Of a DNA stretch of 64,000 nucleotides, positions 1-12,500 are shown one piece after another. Each line of letters opens with the position of its first letter. Position 1 is the first letter of the stretch. This DNA comes from Acanthaster planci (taxonomy: Eukaryota; Echinodermata; Asteroidea; Valvatida; Acanthasteridae). The DNA lies in contig NW_019091359.1 of NCBI RefSeq assembly GCF_001949145.1, positions 3,210,736 through 3,274,735 on the forward strand. The letters run 5' to 3'. The notes beneath the pieces were generated by a model. The model searched no databases, had not been told where the DNA came from, and worked only from the letters and a program-made list of their open reading frames with translations. Both the position numbers and the translations under genes were made by a program.

Positions 1-3000
1 AACTTGGACTAACTGGGTTTAGATCTTTATATTGTGTTTTAAAATTTGTTTTAAATTTCATTGTAAATATATAGTCAGAATAGGATGAAATTTTAGGTGT
101 TTTCAGTCGAATTTTATCAACAGCATTCATTTTCGTTTTAAGACGAACATCGCTGTTCAAACTATTTTGCTCATGCTGCCTATTTTTTTTAGTTATTAAT
201 TTTCTGGTGTTGAGCTCATGAATAGGGGAAATAGTATCCAAATTCACTGAACACGTATATTATGATCTAATGTGATTTATTGTAGACAATACGTAGATTT
301 AGATTTGAATCAGACAAGTATGTTCATCTGATTATTTCGAAGTTTTGAGGCGAAAATGTCATGAAACCGTTGTCACGTAACTCTGATATTTGTATGAATC
401 GCTCAATCTAGGTGTCTCACTAGTTTTCATTAGGGTCTCCAAAATGTTTTATTGGGTCTAAGTTTGTCGGTCTGCTATTCTGTAATTCCTATGCAGTAAT
501 TTCCATGTTTGGAATGACCATACCTTTTAATCTAAAATTGTTGAGTTTGTTTATAGATTACGAAAAAATGATCACTACAGCCATTTCTCCTCATTTCAGA
601 ATTTGTATTGGTCAATAAACATCATAACATTAAATATTTGTGAAACCGTTCGTCAAATAACATACCACAAGGTACAAATAGGAATTTCCTCTCTGTCTTG
701 GAGACCTGTCGGCGAACTTTTTTAGGCACAGGCCTTAGTGACCTTAATCTTTCCTAATTAATCTTTAAACCTTTTACCGTTTTTCTGCTTGTGCCGTCTT
801 TATCTTATTAAATTTTATTTGAAGATGTTAGAGTGCAACTTTAACGATGAATATATTAATTTTTTTCTGTGGCCCTCTGATAATTTTTTTATTAAAAATT
901 ATTTATTCGGATGTGTACTTATAACCACATATTTTGATAAGATGATTCTGATTTCTTTGAGTTTTAGTCGGGCCGAGACCTAAGTGTTATTCAGTTGTAT
1001 CATGCATTGTGCTTTAACGGGAGGGAACACTTAGGGGCCCCTATTTTCTGGAGGGAGGGCACTCAGTGTGGGTTTGATCATAACTGAAACACTAACTAGG
1101 GTTGACTATCACCAGATTTTGTTTTCTTTCTTTAATTTCTGAGCAGGGGTTGGGGGCCACGGGGGGATAGGCATCGATCGAGGGGGTCGTGCCCTAACCC
1201 CCTTAGTTTCGCCACTGTTCCCATAGGAAATTACTCCGTAAACGGGATACTACTTACGTAAATACCATTGTCGTTTCATCTCAACAGGGCCATTTTTCCA
1301 TTTGGCGCCCTCTACGCCCGCCCACTTTTTTTCAGCTGATAAAGATTATCTGATTATTAATCAGCAGATTAAGGGATCTGTATGTGGTTTGGGTGTAGAC
1401 TAATCCGATTAGACGCCATTACTGTGGCACCGCACTCACACGCATATTCTTCAGCTTGACGCGCGCGTGACTTTAGCAAATCACGACACCCTGTTGGTTG
1501 AAGAGGCATGTAACGCGCGCGTACCACCTGTCCATGAGCGTTGTGCCGCCGCAGTAATGGCTTCCAATTCTGGCGGTCGAATTACACTATAGGGCCGTTT
1601 TGCAATACTCCGTCGCAGGCTTCAACTGTTTTTTTTTACTTGCTGACTTTGAGGTTGTAAGCGCAGTAGTAAGTCTGATAGTGCCACAAAAGATCAAGGA
1701 AGATGCAGATTAGCAAAACATTAGAGTACTTCAATTTAAGTTAAACGCTTCAGGCCCACAATCGGGGATTAATTTCCTAAACGAAGCCTGAGACGGAGAC
1801 AAAGTTGAATATTGGAAAACGGCCTAGAACAAACTTCCTCTCGTTTAAGCTAATTATTTGCTTATTACCAGGAGTCGTGAAGTTCTGCTCTATCACTCAT
1901 GGTGAACTTTAACCATCGCTTCTCGCCTTGTTCCCGGGCATTTGCACGCTTTCATGCATGCATAAAGCAAGGAATTGATTGGGAGGACAGCATTAGGAAA
2001 TGTTAATACAAAGAAATGAAGAGTTATTTCCTGTGAGATTACATGAAGCTGTTCCTAGATAGACTGAGACTTCTCGTGGGGGGGGGGGGACAAACGATGA
2101 CTGCAATGTATGCGCGCGTTCACAACTATCTTAATCATTCCTTGTAGGTACTTATACGCTGTTTGGGCTTTGGAGTTGCGGTGAATCAAAACAGTTCCAA
2201 TGAATATAAATGACCACTGTATTCCTCAAGCATTCTGCTTGTGATCTTTGAAGTGTGCTCAAAAAGATATTAAATTTCAAGTTCTTTGAATGACAGCGTG
2301 TGAACAAAGTGAACTGCTTTAATGATTAAAATTTGGCCAGTCACTAAACGGATAATGGAGGGGCTAAAATTATTAGGGGAATTGGTGCAAGGAAAAACGG
2401 GGATCAAACCTGACCCTTTTTTGCTTTTTTTTTATTCTGTATTAAGTGTGGAATACACATAGCAATTAATTTACGCAATTAATCGTGCACAAACAATTCA
2501 AATCAACAAGAATTCATAATTCAGATTGAACTGACAAGAAAGGAGTATACAGTAGTAATAAAACATCAATACATTGCACTTTAAACACCTCAATCCTAAA
2601 CCACAAACAGCAACTGAGTTTGTATATTTTATCCGTATCCGAGATTTTCAGGAGTAGCTTTGGAGAAAGAATGACCTTGGTATTTGGCTACTGTGTTTGA
2701 GAAAAAGTCTAAGATTTAAGGAAAAAGGACTGGCTGAATGTTATTTCCAAACTCCCTTCCTAAGTCAAATCCGCGATAAATATTGTGAGTAGTTTCACGC
2801 CAAAATAGAAAGAGTTTACATTTTCTATAAAGCTGTCTCACACATTGTGTCTGTGATAGACAAAACGAACAATTTTCACGCAGAGGATCTCTCAGAATAA
2901 GTTCATGAGTGTGTGAAATAAGCGCTGGGGTTTATTCTTGTTAGAGCGGCCCAATTAGGAATTCATTCTTGTGAGAGCAGCCCAATTAGGAATTCGGAGC

Positions 3001-5614
3001 GATGAAGCTCGTGTGCTTGAATGCTTTGAGGTCTTTGACAACATTGTCGCACACTACAATTGGATGAATGACAATTTGGTGGATGGGACAGAAGCTTTGA
3101 TTCCATGACATTAGTTTTGTCGACATCTCGATAAAAATCTGGATTAGTTGCGTAGTGTGGGGTTTTGCTATGATACACCAGGATTACAAATGGGATTAAG
3201 CGATACCGAGGAAAACTTTACATTGGATGTCCTTCTGAGTAACAGGTGTCTAATCACTCACTTTAGATTGGAAACAAGTATTAAACAATGTTGTTAGATA
3301 CAGCGGCAGTACATGCCATGTTGATTTGGGGTGATTGGACTTTGCCAACTGATAAAAATTGACGGGAAAACAAAGCCCACCCTAATGCCGTGTTATTGCA
3401 AGTATTGCGCAGTTGATATCTTGTTGCAATCAGTCAGCACACCTCGCGTTTACCTTGAGTGGGGGAGTGGGGCTTGATGGAGTTATTATCAATCAGTGCA
3501 TTGGTGTATGGTGATATGATTCAATGCCTGGATATCAAAGACAAACTATAGAGGAGAATCGAGGGTAATTGGAGGCATATAGGTCAAAGGGGCGTGCGGA
3601 TGGACAATGGCAATTATTGATGGTCAAGGGGGGGTGAGATATTAGTTCGAAGCAAATTGGACGGTCAGATGAAACGACCATGTTGGTGTCTTGAAGTTCC
3701 CTTCATCTATAGGGTAAAATAATGAACCAGCCTTTCAAAAAGATAAAACAGACTTTTTTTACACCTTCAGTGTCCCTGCCAAAGTCACGAAACAACGACA
3801 GTGAGAATTTTGTGGCAAATGGCAGATCTTAAAGTTCGTGAAAAGCAAAGCGTAGGAAGCTTTGACTAATGGTCGTAAGTTTGCCGAAAAACAAATTATG
3901 TAAGGAAAACATTCCAAAGAAAAAACTTTCGCTGGTTACGGGGCGTGCGAAGGTCATATAAGGATGTTCTTAACTTATCTCACTCTGTAAGAAATCACAA
4001 TTTCCTTTTTTACTCACTCGGAGTTGTGCCATTTTTAAATGTCAAGCTATCGAGATAAACATCGTTACACCTATTGTCCAGGGTATATCTGTGTGTTCAT
4101 GTATCCTAACGAAAGCTGTTTGCAAGGCCAAAGGAAACTGTCTGTTGTTCCTTGCTCCAGTAGTGAAGATATACACGAGAAATAAGGAGCACTGCCCGCG
4201 AGGTTCTCCATTCGGTCAAGGGTCGTAGTCCCGCAATCTGCACTACCGGCCAAACTTCAAGTTGATTGAGAAATAAAAATTTGTATCCATGCATGCCGAG
4301 AGAAGAGAATCTGGATTGCATCAGGCAAACCGCAAGAAGTTGTTGAGAACGAAGTAGCCGCGAGTACATCAAAAATATACGAATAGAAACAGTTTGGAAT
4401 TGCACCCTCTGAATCTTGATGGCAAAGGCAAATGTGATTCAGATAAATCCACTGAAACTCCTATAGAGAAAAGAAAGCGGAAAAAAGAGAGAAATGAATG
4501 ATCGTACGCAGTTGCAGTTCAAGCCCAGCCTGGGGCAAAACACAGTTTTCCCAGTGTAAGAAACGAATTGAAGTAATGTTCATTGGAAAATTTCTTCTTT
4601 TTCCCAACAACACGTAAATTATTAAAGATGCAAAGGTTAATGCATTATTCGCATCCACGTCTTGAACTAATCCGGCACTAACGAAGCTATTCAAACCCGA
4701 GGCGCTGAAAACTCCTTCTAGTTTTGTAGTTTGAAGGAAAACCTGTGATTTTTTTTTATTTTAGAAGATTTGATTCAAGAAAATCCTCCAAGGTATTAAG
4801 GCACATTTGCTTTTAGAAGAATCCAACAGCGCAGACCATTCCCAAAAGAATCTGCGCGCGTTTTGAAGAAAATAATCGGATTTCGGTAGGCCCCTAGATT
4901 AACAAACCCTGGTGTAAAAATCTGTCACCTTAAGCTTCTTCAAGTATGAAAACAATTTTGACAATTTAATTGAAGAAAACAACCAGTGAACATCTTCATG
5001 TACCTTTTTATCACATAGCTCAGAACGTAAGGCCGTGTCCAAAAGACTTGGCTGCGGCTAGAAATTATGAACGAGTCTATGGTTGTGGCCGTGGCCACTT
5101 CCCATTGAGTCTTGTGTAATTTCAAGCCATAGCCAATTGATTCGGACGCAGCTTAGACTGTAATATGATTAATGCCTAACTCGTATTAGTGCCCATTCGT
5201 TGCATAGGCCTATGATCAGTTTTAAGAGCTTTTCTTTTTATATTGCTTGATGAAAATTGTCCACACCGTGCAATTTTGATGACAGAAACATTACTTATAG
5301 GCAGTCCCATCTGTCGTAACGTTTTTAACACTGACAACAAAAACTACTGAATTATCAAGCTGTGCCCTTGTAAAGTCCAAATGATACGCTTCTTCGAAAG
5401 TAACGTCTGGCTAGTCATCGGGCTGTACATTGAGTTATGAAACCATGAATTATAACACTCTAGGGTTCCCATTAAGCTACAGACAGATTTGTGAAGTATC
5501 CTTAAGTTTGTGAAAGGTGCAATTCAGTTACACGCTACATTTCCTCGTAAATATTAATGAGAACAAGTATTTTCTCACGGTAATGCATGTAAAATTGAAA
5601 AAAAAAAAACACTC
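1..5614. other. Non-coding stretch, no gene recognised
   Basis: I see no convincing coding exon here; the open frames are short and lack splice or family signals. The stretch is AT-rich with homopolymer runs (a G run near 2080-2090, a T run near 2430) and one short tandem duplication at about 2934-2995. It may be intergenic, or downstream of the secreted-precursor gene that ends at 5615. Confidence 0.5.
2934..2995. repeat. Two-copy short tandem duplication (~30 bp unit)
   Basis: Two adjacent copies of a unit beginning ATTCTTG and ending CCCAATTAGGAATTC lie side by side with a few substitutions. Nothing suggests a function; it looks like a simple local duplication. Confidence 0.6.
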
Positions 5615-6885
5615 TTACAGATGAGGCCTGGGGCCAGCCACACAGTGATTCGTGCTGGCAGAGCAGTGATATGCTGTACATCCTCGGCAATCACTGTCAC
5701 GCGTACAAGGGATGCCAACAATATTATCGTCAATGCAATCCAGGTACTGCAGAATGCGAAGAGGAAAAGTATGCTTTATTAGATACGCCAGAAAGGTGGA
5801 AAGGACAAACATTACCAGGGGCGGATCCAGGAATTCTGCCGGGGGGGTATCAGGCTTTCGAAAGTTTTAGGTAATGTCTCAAATTTACAGACAAGTGGAA
5901 CAATGATGACACATCGGTAGTATTGGTGCATTTACTTTATTTATTTCCATTTCCCCCCTAATTTTAAACTTTTTTTGTCTCAGAGCGGGGGGAGGGGTCG
6001 ACTCCCAATACCCCCCTGGATCCACGTCGGATTATGTCGTCTTTACTCAAGCCGAAACTAAAGAAGAAATCAGCTAAAAGCTTGACATGTCGTACTGCTT
6101 CTCCTGGGGCTATATAATGAGAGTTATAGTTATTGGAATCTGAAAGTTTGTGTTCGGATGGATGCATCAAGTTTGGTTTTGTATAAAATAAAAAAAAACC
6201 TGTGCCAACAGTGTGAAATGACCTTTATCGTTTAGTCCTGGTCCCGCCCACATGCACTAAACCTTGTAATCACACAACTCGATACCACTCGACTAAAAGT
6301 ATTAGACATTCTTTTTAAATTTTACTCTCCAGACAGTATACTTACTGGATTTTTATACTCTCCCCAATCCGCATCCGAATTATCCTCGTTCTCAATGGGA
6401 GGGTTGCCATTATCCCATCCTTCGTTCAGGTCAGACTCCACTTCCGCACCCTTCTCTTCTTCTGGGTTTGGAACTTCTGAGAAAAAGACAGGCTTGCTGC
6501 CCCAGCTGCCCCCCTCAAAGACATCCCCGACTACCCATGAGTTCTTGTTGCCTTCCGAGTCCTTCTCCACAGCCGCGCGTATCTGGTCGAAGTCCCGGGC
6601 ATGCTGCTCCGTGTCCGGCAAAGGCAGCGGCGGCAGATGGGAGATGTCCATGTTGCGCTCCTGTACCCTATGCAGGGTCTTCCAGATGGGATAGGACCTG
6701 GCCCAGCGGCGTTCTCTCAAAGACCTCAGGAGCCGGAGCCTAGAGGCGATAGCCGCGCTTCTCCTCATGAGTCTGGCTAAGGGGCTTGAGGAGCGGTCCG
6801 AGTCCTGGCAACCGATTGGCCGTGCCAAGGCGCACGTTACCAACATAATGCACATGAGAAAAGCAAAAGACACGCTGGCAGCCAT
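5615..6885 (-). CDS. Secreted peptide precursor with C-terminal six-cysteine domain (two coding exons)
   Basis: Coding exons are 6346-6885 and 5615-5746, joined in phase 0. The donor reads CCA|GTAAGTATA and the acceptor TTCTGCAG|TAC. The predicted protein is 223 aa. Residues 1-21 form a clear signal peptide (hydrophobic core, ending TCALA). Basic processing sites lie at RR 41-42 and RERR 57-60. Residues 100-180 are acidic and Gly/Asn-rich. The second exon encodes a small domain whose six cysteines are spaced C-x9-C-x5-C-x2-C-x4-C-x6-C. The architecture is that of a secreted prohormone or a small disulfide-rich peptide (knottin-like). I do not recognise the family, so no function is claimed. 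TTTCAG seven bases before the ATG suggests an upstream non-coding exon. The stop codon overlaps a possible donor (CT|GTAAGAG), so the C-terminus could instead continue into another exon. A hAT-like MITE sits in the intron. Confidence 0.62.
5816..6030. mobile_element. hAT-like MITE in the intron of the secreted precursor gene
   Basis: The left end reads CAGGGGCGGATCCAGGAATT. The right end carries the inverse CCCCCTGGATCC followed by a diverged tip. Internally the element is bounded by G and C runs on each side. The CAGGGGCGGATCCAG terminus is a form seen at the ends of many animal hAT-type non-autonomous elements. I found no clear 8-bp target duplication, so superfamily assignment is tentative. 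Confidence 0.5.
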
Positions 6886-9442
6886 ACCTGTTCTGAAATT
6901 GTATCACCAAGTTTGTTCGGTCCTTTTAACGTTTCCTGACGAAGCTCAAAGTGAGATGCGGCTCGCTATCGGTTTGAAAATGTTCGACTCTCCTGTGAGT
7001 TAAAGAGGAAGACGAGATAGAATGAGGTGCGATGATGTCATGGTTACCTGACATCAGGACTTTTTTGACGTCCTTATTTATCCTCTATATAGTTGTAACA
7101 TCATTACAAATTGACCAGATGCACTGGGACTGCCGTGTTCAAACAGTCGTCCAGCAAATCGACCAAAAGTCAAAATCACTTTAGAATTCAAGTGTAATTT
7201 CATTTCAACCCGATCGAGCCTCCTGGAAGTTTGGAAAAAGGGGGAGCCCTGGGTTCCGTTGATTAAAAAGTCCGGAGATTGAGATTATTTCCGTTCAAAT
7301 CACCTTACCCTGTGGGGTACACCCCTAGGCATGATAACAGATGACCGACCTAAGAGGTTTGCCACTAAATTAGATTGGCCTGCGGGAGTCCCGACTTATG
7401 TCACACGTTATCAATCAGTGCCACTGAAATAAAAGTGAGCTCTTCACACAGCTGATTTTTACGGGTTTCAAGGTCATTACCTAGACTCTCTAGCGTTCTG
7501 ACGTACTCAAAATGTACATGATCTGGACTGGGTTTTTTTATAAGTAAAAAGGCTACGGCTCTCCGGCCGAGGTTAGAGACAGAAATATTATGAGTGAGAA
7601 TGCCTCAACTATTTTCTCTCAAATAGCAATCATATAAAGTTGCGGTCTGAGTTTACTTGTTCTTTAGGTTAGGTTACAATTTCTTGATTGTTTTTGGCAA
7701 TTTAATGTAAAGCTCATTCAAACTCACGAACGATCTTCATTATGACCAAAAAACTACCATCTCAACGTCCACATTACTTGTTTACTTATAACAGTTTTAA
7801 TTTTAACAATGGGACCCAGTTTCGAACGATCTTAGTCACGCTGAACTTCAAGCTCTGCTCTTTGATCTCCATTACAAAATTATCAGGGAGACCCAGAACA
7901 AAGATCAGGAACAACGGAAACCCCGCACTTCAATTTTTTGTGTGACAATGGAGTGGTTATCATCCTTCCACGTGAACTTCAATTTGGCACGTTTGGGCCG
8001 TGACCTTGCATTGAGCGCGGGATTTTAGCGAATTATTTGCACGAGTGAGCCACGAGGTTTAGAGCATGGCTCTTTTCGATTACATGGGCTAGACACAAGT
8101 AGTAATTTTTCCTGAAAGTTGACCTGGTATCACTACATGCAGACAAAAATGATACCTTTCCAGTCAACACTGCACTATATTTCATCTTCACACCACCAAA
8201 CAAGGTTCTATTTAAAGCTTAAAATCAAAAAGGTGAATGCAGGTGGAAAAAAGAAACTGTGTTCCGACGACTAATGGCGTTAGGGAAACAGTCGATAAAA
8301 AGCAGGTGAAAAGACAGATTATAAATAAATCGTCTTGCTGGACTTGCACGAACGCTTCCTTGTGTTATTAGAGTTATAGGCCTAATAGGGATGTAAGAAA
8401 CGAAGAAGGTAAACGCAGGGTCGGACTTAAATCAAATACTACAGGAGTAGACTCATCTCAAGTCTGAACTTGATAGCACAGATTTGGCCGTGTGCTCTGC
8501 ATGGCATCACTCTGAAGAATGATTAGACTGAGTACCGTTTGACTCACTACACGTGATTCGCTGAGTCCACCTTAATTAAGTGCATAATCACTGTAGAATC
8601 CAGGAAGAAGTCAAGCTATGGCTCAAATCAAGCTTGAACTCATACTCAAAGTCAAAGAGTTTGCTTTGAATAAGACTTACCTGTTCTCCAGATTCGTTTT
8701 TGTACACAGACGAAACGAGTTAACAGGCTATCACGGAACACAATCTGCATTTCAGAGATGCTGGAACTCTCGAAGTACATCACTGGGTCACTAACTGACG
8801 GTTACGAAAGAGCAACAACCTCTATACGGTGCGACCAGGCACTGGCGATGGAATGGCCAATATTACCAGGTCGCTTCAAACTTTTATATATCACAGCAAA
8901 TACTTGTTATTCTGAGCGAACCCCGTGATTTGTTCACTCTTATCGATTTCTTATCATTGGATTAAAGTGCCAGTGGACGAAGTCGATAAAACAGTCTTTC
9001 AATCGAGTACTTCGAGAGACTATCTTATTATAAAATGCGGTTTGAACTTTAAACTTTGCATATTCTCTTAAGAAAGATGAGTGCATATTATGTTTTGACA
9101 ATTTACATGATTGTGGACTGTGCTGGGACCCAATAAGTCAAGTCCCACAACTTTGCTAAGCAGGATCACGTACCTAACACGAGGGATCTTTGGACTATGC
9201 TCGGACCCACTAATTGATTGGTGTATGATTGTAAAAAATAATACTTCACGGCGCCTTTTGTTTGTCCTAAGCAAAAAAGGTTATTATTTTTTTTCCTGAC
9301 AATACGGAACATTCAAGTAAACAATAGCGACTTGATCACTCAGACAGTCGACGGACAGAAAAACATTCTGTGACCTGATATGTACACTCCCAGCATCTGT
9401 AGCCAACGATGGCCACACACACACACAAACGTGTTTTGGGGG

Positions 9443-9570
9443 CAATCGTGGACGTTCCTATTGTCCTCTTTTGTTCATACTTTTTTGGAGGCCTCTAATA
9501 TGTTTTGTACACGTTTGGCAATCGTGGACATATCGGGAATCGTCATTCTTTTGTTTAACGTCCACGATTG
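9443..9570. mobile_element. MITE with terminal inverted repeats, copy 1
   Basis: This 128-bp element starts CAATCGTGGACGTT and ends with the exact inverse AACGTCCACGATTG, a 14-bp perfect terminal inverted repeat. Its interior (CCTATTGTCCTCTTTTGTTC, then ATGTTTTGTACAC) aligns along its length with the element at 19117-19256. This is a non-autonomous DNA element of unknown superfamily; I could not define a target duplication. Confidence 0.65.
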
Positions 9571-12500
9571 TTTGAGAACATCAGTGCACTAGCATTCACA
9601 CAAGGCTTTTAGGAACTCTGTACCTCTTGAGCGACCAGTTCAAGTTTAGAATGCGCCATAGTAGAAGTTTGACAGCTACTCAAGACTTGTATCGTGTTTA
9701 TACGACCTAACCCTTTTGGATTTCCCTTTCTTTTCCTCCCCTTTCGCGATAAAACCCAGTGGTGTAGATTTGCACTTTAGCTTACATCGAGAAACGTTGA
9801 AGCACCAAGATTATAGCTGCAATGTCTGTATTTCTGTTTAGATAACTGCTAACAAACCTGCTTTACTAGTGCTCCTTTTTTATTATAAATTTCATGAAAC
9901 AATAGCAGTTTATAACTTTGAAACTGGAATTCAATATAGATATCGTGAATAACATTTTCACAACTGATAGGGAAGTGAGTATGTGAACGAACAAACAAAC
10001 AAGACGTAAACTGTTTGGTTCAATCACATGATTATTTCAATCTTTCTCGCAGGCAGTGATTTTTAATTGGACGTCCACGGAGCGCTCCGCCATCTCTCTC
10101 CTCAGTTCTCAACAGTGGTCTAAGTATTCTGACACCTCTTACTGAGACCACATCCACTGTGCTTGCAAAGCTTCCTTTAAGTCTTTACACGCTTTGAGCA
10201 CATTCTTGATCAATATTGTCAGACACCCATGACGTTAAAGCAAATGTTGGGTTAGCGCTGCTTCTCTGGGTCTTGGATAACTTAATTGTAACTGAATAAC
10301 TACCTCATGAAGGACTGGACAACTTGCAAAACCGAATCCGTCCTCTGACTTTGCGTCGAATGATGATGATTTGACGATCACAGACAGTGAGTACTTCAGC
10401 CAAGCTAACGTATTCTTCATATCATCACCATGTTTTCAAGTATTCTGTCATACTTTTTATATACTTTATGTATTTTATATACAGAATGTTTTGTAGTAGG
10501 TGAACAATGCATATATAGTTTTTATCCCAAACTGATAACAATTTTTTTACACAAACACCAGTGAAAATTCAGTCCCAGGACAGAAATAAATTATTCGACC
10601 ACAATATCATAAACAAGTCCTGGAAATACGAACTAGTTCAGGATACAGGTAAGGATGTTCAAAGTTCATTTCCTTTGGTAGGTAAAAATGCATGCCTACA
10701 CTATACCTATCAGCACTTCCAATCAAAAAGTTACCTCAATAGGCTATTAAGTTAATACGACACCCGTAGGTTTTCCAAGATGAGATGGAACTCCTCTAAT
10801 CCAAATATAATCAATGTTGCCCAAATTGAATTGTACTTCCTTGTTGTAGGACCTATAGGGGATCATTTTTTTGTTCACTAATTGGTATTCTAAGTATGAT
10901 CCAAGTATTCTGCCTGAAAAAATAGTAAACATTTTGTAAGCATTTCGACAGGCGGATTTCTGTTCACTACATACAGCGGGTACGTAAAAAAAAAGGGCTG
11001 GTATTTTAGTCTAGTTTGTTTACTCAGCGGGACTCGTAATATGACGTGTCGGATTTTCTAATGTGGTGTCAAAGTCGACGAATGAAACAAACCCGATAAT
11101 TGAGCATGCGTGAGTTACCTTGTGTATTCATAAGGATAGTTCCAAGCAGTTCAACCAATCGTGTCGCAGTCTTGACTGAAGTAGCACGTGCATGGTGCGT
11201 GATTCTGGTCTAGCTCCATGCGTCTACCTCAGTTTTGTACATGACTATCCTTAATTGTAAATACTGTCTCGTTTGTTTTGATGTTTGTTTGGTACAACTC
11301 TTCGTCACAAGACGCTTTAATAATTATAAGTTCGGTTACAGTGGTACATGAATTTTGTAATCTCCTCTTTATATTTACTAGGGGCAAGGCGGACCTATAG
11401 AAGCAAATTTTCGGGGGGTATTGAATTTGCCCATATAACCTTTTAAGACTTTTCTGGAGGGTGAGGCTACATAATATTTGTGGCCCTCCCGTGCTTTTTG
11501 AAGGAAGGAACCTGAAAAAGGAAAAACACACACCAATCGCCTTTCTCTCATTATTTTTACTGATTGTTTTAGTGCAGTGGTGGGGTGTCCATAACCCTTG
11601 TTGACACCCTCCCCCATCCGCTCTTGCTAGGAGTGACCACGATTCGAATACCTCACAATACCTCAGTACAGTTACTGCATCTTGTTTGATCGGGTGGGTT
11701 TCCTCTGAACGAAGTATTTGAGAGCTTAGGGCCTATAGACCTGAGAGCCATAAAGTAACATTTTGTCAAAGCCTAATCGGACGACCCTGAGTTAACTTAT
11801 GATATTAAAAATTGTGAAAATAACAAAGACATTCAGTTAAAAGAATCATCTCGCTAGAATTGAAACGTTTGGCACAACATTTTTGCCTTCCTTTCATACC
11901 TCTGGCGAACAAATGTCCTGCATGTGTTGCAATGTACATGTAATTGGCAAACACAATTCTCTTTAGCAGAAGCTAGAAACAGAAAACAACACAGTTGCAC
12001 GTGACGAAAACGGGAACCCGCTAAGAGACTCGTGACCTTTTGCTGACACCTACACGATATCAAGGAGTTTAATAGATCAAATGTCAAAGAATTTATGCCT
12101 TTCTTTAACTTGACAGGTATACCTGGGACTTTTACCATGATTAACACATTTGATGGATTCAGTCGTTGATCCAGACGGATTTAGTGTCAATTATGTGGTA
12201 TCATAACTAATTCCTCATATCCCTGTTTGTCGGGAGAATGTTTGTCAGTTCCATGATCTTTTGAGATTCATTTAAATTCACGCATGGATCATATCACTTA
12301 TTTATAAGAAGCTCCCTCTGTTTGAATCAGTGGAAATTGCATTGTTTGATTGGTTCCATATCTCGTTTCATCTTAGTCTCATTTTGAATAAGTTATCGTA
12401 ATATACTGCAATAACACAAATTGCATTTATCAGAAATGTCATACATTTTCATCAGTTTAGAAGATCCTATTCCTAAAGTAGTTATAAAATACAGTCCACA

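Noticed and set aside
1140-1220. Possible hAT end (reverse of CAGTGGCGAAACTAAGGGGG)
   Set aside because: Only one end is visible; no matching left terminus or target duplication was found, so I did not call an element.
6395-7003. Plus-strand frames of 78-99 codons over the precursor gene
   Set aside because: Antisense shadows of the GC-rich minus-strand exon 6346-6885, without splice or family support.
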